Shown: positions 47,201-59,200 of the stretch, one piece after another
Numbering within the stretch: the stretch's first letter is position 1
Layout of the letters: every line of letters starts with the position of its first letter
From: Tachypleus tridentatus
Taxonomy: Eukaryota > Arthropoda > Merostomata > Xiphosura > Limulidae
Assembly: GCF_004210375.1 (NCBI RefSeq)
Contig: NC_134834.1
Span: 9,360,922 to 9,424,921, forward strand
Length of the DNA: 64,000 nucleotides
Reading direction: 5' to 3'
The notes under the pieces: model-generated
The model's database searches: none
What the model was told of the DNA's origin: nothing
Seen by the model: the letters and a program-made list of their open reading frames with translations, nothing else
Translations under genes and position numbers: made by a program

Positions 47201-50200
47201 ACAAGTATTATGTCCAAGTATTAATAAGTATGGTGCTCAGGTATTAACAAATATTATGTCCAGGTATTAATAAGTGTGATGTCCAAGTATTAACAAGTGT
47301 GATGTCTAAGTATTAACAAGTGTGATGTCCAAGTATTAATAAGTATGATATCCAAGTATTAACAAGTATTATGCCCAGGTATTAGCAAGTATGATATCCA
47401 AGTATTAACAAGTATTATGTCCAGGTATTAGCAAGAATGATATCCAAGTATTAACAAGTATTATGTCCAGGTATTAGCAAGTATGATATCCAAGTATTAA
47501 CAAGAATTATGTCCAGGTATTAGCAAGTATGATATTCAAGTATTAACAAGTATTATGTCCAGGTATTAGCAAGTATGATATCCAAGTATTAACAAGTATT
47601 ATGTCCAGGTATTAGCAAGTATGATATCCAAGTATTAACAAGTATTATGTCCAGGTATTAGCAAGTATGATATCCAAGTATTAACAAGTATTATGTCCAG
47701 GTATTAGCAAGTATGATATCCAAGTATTAACAAGTATTATGTCCAGGTATTAGCAAGTATGATATCCAAGTATTAACAAGTATTATGTCCAAGTATTAAT
47801 AAGTATGGTCCTCAGGTATTAACAAATATTATGTCCAGGTATTAATAAGTGTGATGTCCAAGTATTAACAAGTGTGATGTCCAAGTATTAACAAGTGTGA
47901 TGACCAGGTATTAACAAGTATGATGTTCAGGTATTAACAAGTATGATATCCAAGTATTAACAAGTATTATGTCCAGGTATTAGCAAGTATGATATCCAAG
48001 TATTAACAAGTATTATGTCCAGGTATTAGCAAGTATGACATCCAAGTATTAACAAGTATTATGTCCAGGTATTAGCAAGTATGATATCCAAGTATTAACA
48101 AGTATTATGTCCAGGTATTAACAAGTATGATGTTCAGGTATTAACAAGTATAATATCCAAGTATTAACAAGTATTATGTCCAGGTATTAACAAGTATGAT
48201 GTTCAGGTATTAACAAGTATAATATCCAACTATTAACAAGTATTATGTCCAAGTATTAACAAGTATTATGTCCAGGTATTAATAAGTATGGTGCTCAGGT
48301 ATTAACAAATATTGTGTCCATGTATTAATAAGTGTGATGTCCAAGTAATAACAAGTGTGATGTCCAAGTATTAACAGGTGTGATATTCAGGTGTTAACAA
48401 GTGTGATGTCCAAGTATTAACAGGTGTGATATTCAGGTGTTAACAAGTATTATGTCCAAGTATTAATAAGTATGGTGCTCAGGTATTAACAAATATTATG
48501 TCCAGGTATTAACAAGTGTGATGTCCAAGTATTAACAAGTGTGATGTCCAAGTATTAACAAGTGTGATGACCAGGTATTAACAAGTATGATGTCCAGGTA
48601 TTATTAACAAGTATGATATCCAAGTATTAACAAGTATTATGTCCAGGTATTAGCAAGTATGATATCCAAGTATTAACAATTATTATGTCCAGGTATTAAC
48701 AATTATGATGTTCAGGTATTAACAAGTATGATGTTCAGGTATTAACAAGTATGATATCCAAGTATTAACAAGTATTATGTCCAGGTATTAGCAAGTATGA
48801 TATCCAAGTATTAACAAGTATTATGTCCAGGTATTAGCAAGTATGATATCCAAGTATTAACAGTATTATGTTCAGGTATTAACAAGTATGATATCCAAGT
48901 ATTAACAAGTATTATGTCCAGGTATTATTAACAAGTATGATATCCAAGTATTAACAGTATTATGTTCAGGTATTAACAAGTATGATATCCAAGTATTATC
49001 AAGTATTATGTCCAGGTATTAACAAGTATGATGTTCAGGTATTAACAAGTATGATATCCAAGTATTAACAAGTATTATGTCCAGGTATTAGCAAGTATGA
49101 TATCCAAGTATTAACAAGTATTATGTCCAGGTATTAGCAAGTATGATATCCAAGTATTAACAAGTATTATGTCCAGGTATTAGCAAGTATGACATCCAAG
49201 TATTAACAAGTATTATGTCCAGGTATTAGCAAGTATGATGTTCAGGTATTAACAAGTATGATGTTCAGGTATTAGCAAGTATGATATTCAAGTATTAACA
49301 AGTATTATGTCCAAGTATTAATAAGTATGGTGCTTAGGTATTAACAAATATTATGTCCAGGTATTAATAAGTGTGATGTCCAAGTATTAACAAGTGTGAT
49401 GTCCAAGTATTAACAAGTATTATGTTCAGGTATTAATAAGTATGGTGCTCAGGTATTAACAAATATTATGTCCAGGTATTAATAAGTGTGATGTCCAAGT
49501 ATTAACAACTATGATATCCAAGTATTAACAAGTATTATGTCCAGGTATTAATAAGTGTGATATTCAGGTGTTAACAAGTATGATATTCAGGTGTTAACAA
49601 GTGTGATATTCAGGTGTTAACATGTATGATATCCAAGTATTAACAAGTATTATGTCCAAGTATTAATAAGTATGGTGCTCAGGTATTAACAAATATTATG
49701 TCCAGGTATTAACAAGTGTGATGTCCAAGTATTAACAAGTATGATATCCAACTATTAACAAGTATTATGTCCAGGTATTAGCAAGTATGACATCCAAGTA
49801 TTAACAAGTATTATGTTCAGGTATTAGCAAGTATGATATCCAAGTATTAACAAGTATTATGTCCAAGTATTAATAAGTATGGTGCTCAGGTATTAACAAA
49901 TATTATGTCCAGGTATTAATAAGTGTGATGTCCAAGTATTAACAAGTATTATGTCCAGGTATTAATAAGTATGGTGCTCAGGTATTAACAAATATTATGT
50001 CCAGGTATTAACAAGTGTGATGTCCAAGTATTAACAAGTGTGATGTCCAAGTATTAACAAGTGTGATGACCAGGTATTAACAAGTATGATGTTCAGGTAT
50101 TAACAAGTATGATATCCAAGTATTAACAAGTATTATGTCCAGGTATTAGCAAGTATGATATCCAAGTATTAACAATTATTATGTCCAGGTATTAACAATT

Positions 50201-53200
50201 ATGATGTTCAGGTATTAACAAGTATGATGTTCAGGTATTAACAAGTATGATATCCAAGTATTAACAAGTATTATGTCCAGGTATTAGCAAGTATGATATC
50301 CAAGTATTAACAGTATTATGTTCAGGTATTAACAAGTATGATATCCAAGTATTAACAAGTATTATGTCCAGGTATTATTAACAAGTATGATATCCAAGTA
50401 TTAACAGTATTATGTTCAGGTATTAACAAGTATGATATCCAAGTATTATCAAGTATTATGTCCAGGTATTAACAAGTATGATGTTCAGGTATTAACAAGT
50501 ATGATATCCAAGTATTAACAAGTATTATGTCCAGGTATTAGCAAGTATGATATCCAAGTATTAACAAGTATGATATCCAAGTATTAACAAGTATGATGTT
50601 CAGGTGTTACTCTGTCTTCTCTTTATAAGTAGGTCCGCCATGGCCAAGCGTGTTAGGGCGTGCAATTCGTAATCTGAGGGTCGCTGGTTCGCATCCCCGT
50701 CGCGCCAAACATGCTCGCTCTCCCAGCCATGGGGACGTTATAATGTTTCGGTCAATCCCACTATTCGTTAGTAAAAGAGTAGCCCAAGAGTTGGCGGTGG
50801 ATGGTGATAACTAGCTGCCTTCCCTCTAGTCTTACACTACTAAATTAGGGACGGCTAGTGTAGATTGCCCTCGAGTAGCTTTGTGCGAAATTCAAAAACA
50901 AACATACAAACAAACAAAAAACTCTTTATAAGTATCTAGTGGCCTGATAGCTAGGGTGTTGCGCTTGGTTCGTAATGTGAGGGTCACAGGCTCGAATCCC
51001 GCCACCGAACATGCTCATTCTTTGAGTTGTGAAAGAATTATAGTTTTAAAGTCCGTCCCAGCCAAGCGATTAATTTATCAAGCTGTCAATTGCGGGTTCC
51101 AGGGTTCGAGTTCTATTACCTTTGAATATGGTCCGTACATAAATCCAGTTAGTCACTCGGTACAAAGACCCGAGAAAAGACGTTTTGGCAGGGGTCGCTT
51201 CTGGCTGATTGTCTTCCTTCTGATGAGTACTGATCCAAATGTAAGGGTGGTTAATCCTACGGTGGGAAGGGTCCATGACCTAGCATCAGGTTAAAAATTT
51301 AAATTCTAGCTCATTAATTCATGATGGTTTTAATTAGTACAATTACTGTAAAGTTTTGTAATATTTCATTTTATGAGTCGTTATTAAACTCGAGAACAAG
51401 TCGTAATGCAGGAATGAAACCAACCCAGAAGCAATTACTGGTAGCGAAATATAACAAACACTAAATATACTGTTGTTTTTCAAAATGTCTAGCACATACT
51501 GACATATGAGTAATAAAACATCGTGTACTATCTATTTAATCGTAAAAACTCTTATTTTATCCAACGTTCTTGCATTACGTTTTGTTTGTTTTAGAGTAAA
51601 TCCATATTGGACTATTTGTTTCCAACGCAGGGTATCCAACCCCTGATTTTAGTGCTATAAGTCCCCGTAAACTTATCGCTGTCCCCCTAGCCTGATAATG
51701 ATGAAATGGTAAAACTGTGGTTGAAATAAAAAGTTATTTTATTTTTATCTGGAGCGTAAAGGTCCAGCTTTATACGTTAGATGGCTGAGCTCTAAAGATG
51801 GATTTTTTTTAATGTTTACCTAATAGACTTAATTAACTGAGGTTTCATTTTGTGGGTGAAAACGTTGCTTTGCAACAACAGGGTTGTATCGCCAACCGTT
51901 GTTTTATAGTAGCAACATTCTATTATTCAAAGTGTATCACCGAGTATTATCCATAGAAAACCACCGTCAAATAATACGTTTTCTTTTGTTTTTTTCCTCA
52001 GCTTATCTCTCATGTGAGTCTGGAGAGATGGTCCTTAATATTAATTTTACCAAACCTTTCCGAGGAGTTATATACATCAATTACAATTATTCAAACCCTT
52101 GCAACCTCTATGGCCATGGTGGGCGGTATTACGAGTTGCGAATTCCGTTAACAGCTTGTGGAACTAAACAGGTAAGTGAATAATTCTACCTATCCATAGA
52201 ACTGTTGATTAATGTGTTAGTTGCAAGTCTGGTTTACAGGAGAGGGAACTTGGCTCACTTTAAGGTTAGGCCACGTCTAGGCAGTTGCCATTGTTTGGTT
52301 CAGTGTAGGCTTACAGTCGCGACGAGAAAAAGTTCTAACCCATGTAGGCCTAACTTATACCTCACAAGAAATACAAACATACGTGCATATAAAGTATTAA
52401 AAGTATTTTGAACTGCTTTGGAGACGAGATATTCACTCAGCGTAGAATAAAGTATTCTACAAGGGCTTAGCTACGAAATTCTTCATGGTTTTTGTAAAGA
52501 TAAAATTTAAAATCCAGAAGTTACGACTTGAGTTTTATTTCTAGTCTATTTGGAAGTGTGTGTGTGTGCTTGAGGGTGGTGGTGGTAGTAACGTATTATT
52601 TATACACATACAATTTTGTTAGGTGACCTAATTGTGAGCGGACATTTTGGATTCCAACCCTTGCGTAAATGCAAACTGTTACTTACTGCATCGCATTACT
52701 AGGCTTAGGAAGTCGTTTAATTTTGTTTCGTGTAAGTGGTCAAGACTGGACAGAGCATGGTATTTATTAAGCTTAATTGTAGAAGCTGTAAAAAGGTAAA
52801 TGACTTCAAGTTGTCCGCGATATTAACGTGACGTTACCTGGTGGAGTTATTTATAACTAATTCAGACAGCTTTTCAGGTGACAGCAATTTTCAAGACGTA
52901 ATTGCAGGATGTGTAAAAATATATTGTAAAGATGCCTAGTTGTCAGTTTCACGAGCTTGGCATTGTACAAGAGAAGCCTGAACAATGAATTAAGTTGTTT
53001 TTTAATGTAGCGATTTTTGTAGAATCATTATAACACATCCAACAACAGCTGGTCTTATTCATTACAAGACTTTTCTTCAGTTGGTGTTCCAACCAATCAA
53101 TTGTTTTAGGCTTAGGTTCCTTAATTACGTCATTTTTAAAGGTCAAATAAAATATTTACAACTCGTTTCACAATCTCCAACGTAGGAGACTCCAAGGGCC

Positions 53201-56200
53201 TTCATCAACAACGTTGTGGTCCGTTTCCACCGTTCCCTGGAAGTGGACGAAGACGAATTTAAGACAGTGATATGTCGTTACCCTCCGCCTCTGGCCTCAC
53301 ATCCGAATGATGTCATCACACCCAGGTTTGTATGTTTACAGTGGATGATGCAGCTAAGTTTAATCGCGAGCGGTTCGCTGGTGTTTACATCAGATTAAAG
53401 TTTCGTGTTCACAACAAGTTTCTATGAGAACTTGTTCGATAATTCTTTACTTGGTTACAAGATGAATTTTACAGACGAGAACGTTAGACCTTTTTCCAGT
53501 GTTTCTTTTAGATAATTAGGTTCTCGTCACTTCATAAAATTACCTCACTGTTTCCAGTAGTTAGTTTATAAAACCAAGGACAATTTCATTCTATTCGCGG
53601 GTAAGTAGAGGCTCCATATCTTGTGGTTACAGGTACTGCAACATATAGGAACTAAAGAAACTTTAACAATAATCGTTATTTGTGGGGTGAAAAGCTGCAG
53701 GTGAAGCTTGGCATATTTTGGGGCAGCTGCAGCCACAGGAAGTACAAGGAAGAAAGGCACTCCTTAGCGCCACTGTTGTAACACTCTCTGTGGTTTTATG
53801 TACATTACTATATAAGGAAAATAATATTTGTAAACTGTTTATAGAATTAAGTGGTGAAGTGTTAGAACACCAATGTAATTGTTTGTAGAATTAAGTGGTG
53901 AAGTGTTATAACACCAATGTAAATTGTTTGTAGAATTAAGTGGTGAAGTGTTAGAACACCAATGTAATTGTTTATAGAATTAAGTGGTGAAGTGTTATAA
54001 CACCAATGTAAACTGTTTATAGAATTAAGTGGTGAAGTGTTATAACACCAATGTAAACTGTTTATAGAATTAAGTGGTGAAGTGTTATAACACCAATGTA
54101 AACTGTTTATAGAATTAAGTGGTGAAGTGTTAGAAAGCAAGTAACACCAATGTAAACTGTTTATAGAATTAAGTGGTGAAGTGTTAGAACACCAGTAACA
54201 CCAATGTAAACTGTTTATAGAATTAAGTGGTGAAGTGTTATAACACCAATGTAAACTGTTTATAGAATTAAGTGGTGAAGTGTTATAACACCAATGTAAA
54301 CTGTTTATAGAATTAAGTGGTGAAGTGTTAGAACACCAATAACACCAATGTAAACTGTTTATAGACTTAAGTGGTGAAGTGTTAGAACAGCAATGTAAAC
54401 TGTTTATAGACTTAAGTGGTGAAGTGTTAGAACAGCAATGTAAACTGTTAATAGAATTAAGTGGTGAAGTGTTAGAACACCAATAACACCAATGTAAACT
54501 GTTTATAGAATTAAGTCGTGAATGTTAGAACACCAGTAACACCAATGTAAACTGTTTATAGAATTAAGTGGTAAAGTGTTAGAACACCAATGTAAACTGT
54601 TTATAGAATTAAGTGGTGAAGTGTTAGAACACAAATAACACCAATGTAAACTGTTTATAGAATTAAGTCGTGAATGTTAGAACAGCAATAACACCAATGT
54701 AAACTGTTTATAGAATTAAGTGGTGAAGTGTTAGAACACCAATAACACCAATGTAAACTGTTTATAGAATTAAGTGGTAAAGTGTTAGAACAGCAATAAC
54801 ACCAATGTAAACTGTTTATAGAATTAAGTGGTAAAGTATTAGAACACCAATATAAACTGTTTATAGAATTAAGTCGTGAATGTTAGAACACCAGTAACAC
54901 CAATGTAATTTGTTTATAGAATTAGGTGGTAAAGTGTTAGAACACCAATAACACCAATGTAAAGTGTTTATAGAATTAAGTGGTAAAGTGTTAGAACACC
55001 AATAACACCAATGTAAACTGTTTATAGACTTAAGTGGTGAAGTGTTAGAACAGCAATGTAAACTGTTTATAGACTTAAGTGGTGAAGTGTTAGAACAGCA
55101 ATGTAAACTGTTAATAGAATTAAGTGGTGAAGTGTTAGAACACCAATAACACCAATGTAAACTGTTTATAGAATTAAGTCGTGAATGTTAGAACACCAGT
55201 AACACCAATGTAAACTGTTTATAGAATTAAGTGTTAAAGTGTTAGAACACCAATATAAACTGTTTATAGAATTAAGTCGTGAATGGTAGAACACCAGTAA
55301 CACCAATGTAAACTGTTTATAGAATTGGGTGGGGAAGTGTTAGAACACCAATAACACCAATGTAAACTGTTTATAGAATTAAGTGGTAAAGTGTTATAAC
55401 ACCAATAACACCAATGTAAACTGTTAATAGAATTAAGTGGTGAAGTGTTAGAACACCAATAACACCAATGTAAACTGTTAATAGAATTAAGTGGTGAAGT
55501 GTTAGAACACCAATAACACCAATGTAAACCGTTTATAGAATTAAGTCGTAAATGATAGAACACCAATAACACCAATGTAAACTGTTTATAGAATTAAGTG
55601 GTAAAGTGTTAGAACACCAATAACACCAATGTAAACTGTTAATAGAATTAAGTGGTGAAGTGTTAAAACACCAATAACACCAATGTAAACTGTTTATAGA
55701 ATTAAGTCGTAAATGATAGAACACCAATAACACCAATGTAAACTGTTTATAGAATTAAGTGGTAAAGTGTTAGAATACCAATAACACCAATGTAAACTGT
55801 TTATAGAATTAAGTGGTGAAGTGTTAGAACACCAATAACACCAATGTAAACTGTTTATAGAATTAAGTTGTGAAGTGTTAGAACAGCAATAACACCAATG
55901 TAAACTGTTTATAGAATTAAGTGGTGAAGTGTTAGAACACCAATAACACCAATGTAAACTGTTTATAGAATTAAGTGGTAAAGTGTTAGAACAGCAATAA
56001 CACCAATGTAAACTGTTTATAGAATTAAGTGGTAAAGTATTAGAACACCAATATAAACTGTTTATAGAATTAAGTCGTGAATGTTAGAACACCAGTAACA
56101 CCAATGTAATTTGTTTATAGAATTAGGTGGTAAAGTGTTAGAAAACCAATAACACCAATGTAAAGTGTTTATAGAATTAAGTGGTAAAGTGTTAGAACAC

Positions 56201-59200
56201 CAATAACACCAATGTAAAGTGTTTATAGAATTAAGTGGTAAAGTGTTAGAACACCAATAACTCCATGGAATACTGTTTTTAGTATTAAGTGGTGAAGTGT
56301 AAGAACACCAATAACACCAATGTAAACTGTTTTTAGAATTAAGTGGTGAAGTGTTAGAACACCAATAACACCAATGTAAACTGTTTTTAGAATTAAGTTG
56401 TGAATGTTAGAACACAAATAACACCAATGTAAACTGTTTATAGAATTAAGTGGTGAAGTGTTAGAACACCAATAACACCAATGTAAACTGTTTATAGAAT
56501 TAAGTTGTGAAGTGTTAGAACAGCAATAACACCAATGTAAACTGTTTATAGAATTAAGTGGTGAAGTGTTAGAACACCAATAACACCAATGTAAACTGTT
56601 TATAGAATTAAGTGGTAAAGTGTTAGAATACCAATAACACCAATGTAAACTGTTTATAGAATTAAGTGGTGAAGTGTTAGAACACCAATAACACCAATGT
56701 AAACTGTTTATAGAATTAAGTTGTGAAGTGTTAGAACAGCAATAACACCAATGTAAACTGTTTATAGAATTAAGTGGTGAAGTGTTAGAACACCAATAAC
56801 ACCAATGTAAACTGTTTATAGAATTAAGTGGTAAAGTGTTAGAACAGCAATAACACCAATGTAAACTGTTTATAGAATTAAGTGGTAAAGTATTAGAACA
56901 CCAATATAAACTGTTTATAGAATTAAGTCGTGAATGTTAGAACACCAGTAACACCAATGTAATTTGTTTATAGAATTAGGTGGTAAAGTGTTAGAACACC
57001 AATAACACCAATGTAAAGTGTTTATAGAATTAAGTGGTAAAGTGTTAGAACACCAATAACTCCATGGAATACTGTTTTTAGTATTAAGTGGTGAAGTGTA
57101 AGAACACCAATAACACCAATGTAAACTGTTTTTAGAATTAAGTGGTGAAGTGTTAGAACACAAATAACACCAATGTAAACTGTTTATAGAATTAAGTGGT
57201 GAGGTGTTATCACACCATTAACACCACTATTATCTGATGCAGAATTGTCAAACACATCATTCTTTGTTTTTAGACTCGCACCAATTCCTCCACTATCTGA
57301 TGTGTCTACTTCCAAGATATCTGAAGTGGAACTTCTACTGATTGTCTGTGGTCTATTCTTCTTGACTCTGTTACTGCTCGGAGTAGGAGTATCCTACTAC
57401 TGCTTGAAGAAACGAAACGTCAAGGTTGTGCGACGAAAGCGAAATGTGTCTTCTGTCCCTAGTAGCGAGATTACAAAACTTAGCAGCTCAGGAGGTGGAC
57501 AAGTGTTTGGACCAATTATTATTCCTCGTATCTTTGCTGTGTCGAGTTTGGGGTCTGAGACCACCAAATTCTCATCTGGATCTTCTCAGATCGATTCTGG
57601 CGGAACCATTGAGACCTTTCCTTCTGATTATTTCACCGAATCTCCTTCGTACAATAACTCTGATGAAGATCTAGAGAGCCGAGGTGCTTTAAGTCTGGAA
57701 GACGCTGGTTGTCAGCTCGATAATAGATGTTTTGTTTCTTCTGGAGGTGGAGAGAGATCGATCTTTCCTCCAGATCAGGAATGTCTGCAGACATTAACCT
57801 TTCTGTCTGCAGAATGTCTTAGAAAATTTTCCAACCTTCCAAACAGTGCTAGAAGACAGCTTTTGACAAGAAGTAAAAAGAATGATCAGAAATCTGAAAC
57901 AGAAACTCTGAATGAGCACTTAATTAAAGCAGGAAATCTTTCTAAAACGAACTTCTGTTCAAATTCGGAATGTATATTTAACCCACCGGTGTATGTAGAA
58001 AATCCAGAAAGTAACGCGGTTGCGGATCCTTATTGGACACATTCAGAAGCGTTTGAACCAATTAACAGGGTTTGTAATCCTTATTGGATACTTTCAGAAG
58101 AATTTGAACCAATTAATCCTTCTCCTAAACTTAGCTCTCCACATGCATATTTAATATGTGGAAACGGACCCGACAATAACAACAGATCTCACAGAAAGGT
58201 TGAAACTAATCCTTCAGCAACGATGTACCTCCAAAATCTGAGAAGACTCCACCTCTCTAACGTAAAGAATTGTCCTGTTAGTACGACAACAACAAATGTC
58301 GAAGAAACCAAGAGTGTGGAAAGACAACACTTGCGAACTGAAAATCAAGTCGTTGAGTACACACAAAATAGAAGCTCCCAGAAAACTGTTACCTCGAATG
58401 TACAGTCTCAGAAGGAACCTCGAGGCGCTGGAAAGAGCAGTTTCAACAGCAAAGCGGATGAGATTAGTTCAATGGAATGCTTGAAAACATACAAAACTAA
58501 AGCCACGAGTCGAAACTCAAGAGCCCCGAGTGCCGTGAATTTTCGACAATATTCTGTAGGGTCAGACGCCGACGAAGAGGAAGGCGCATCTTTATCGCAG
58601 GGTGAGGTCGCAGGTGCATTTTCCATTGAAGAGATGGTTTTTCGAGTATTATACCCTCTGTCCGCATCTGTAGCCAAAGATTTGACGATAAAAGATAAGC
58701 AGAAGTGGATGATTATGATTTCTTTAGATGCAGTGTTTCGATCCCTCATTCATAAAGCCACAACAATTAAAGACTTTACTAACGTTATTCAAGATAAGCG
58801 ATATAAGAATTTATACAGCCCGGAAAAGTGGGAAGTCATAATTCGTACGTTAACAACACCAAATAACCGCAATAACAGGAGGAATCGAAAGGATATGAAG
58901 TGTTCTTGCTACACGAAGAAGGACAATAACAACTCAGACAGCAACAGAAGATCCCTTTCTCCACTTCATGACACAGAAAACTATGTTACAGACAGATGTT
59001 CAAGTAGTGTCCATTGTCGTTCAGCCTCTAGAGATTTTGGTGGACGACAGCCAATGACGGGATTGGATATATACTTCAAATGTACTGATAAGGAATCTTT
59101 ATGCAGCTTGGACTCTAGTTACACTAAGAGAACAGTTCGCAGCGCGGCTGAGAGATCTTGTTTTGAATATGTAACAGAAGTGCCAACAATTTCTAGTTAT

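Noticed and set aside
50956-51294. 112-codon plus-strand frame
   Set aside because: Runs through two tRNA-like SINE heads (for example VRNVRVTGSNP from the tRNA-like region).
53862-57163. Minus-strand frames with SLHWCYWCSNTSPLNSIN-type repeats
   Set aside because: Artefacts of the 54-bp satellite (a multiple of three) in intron 4.
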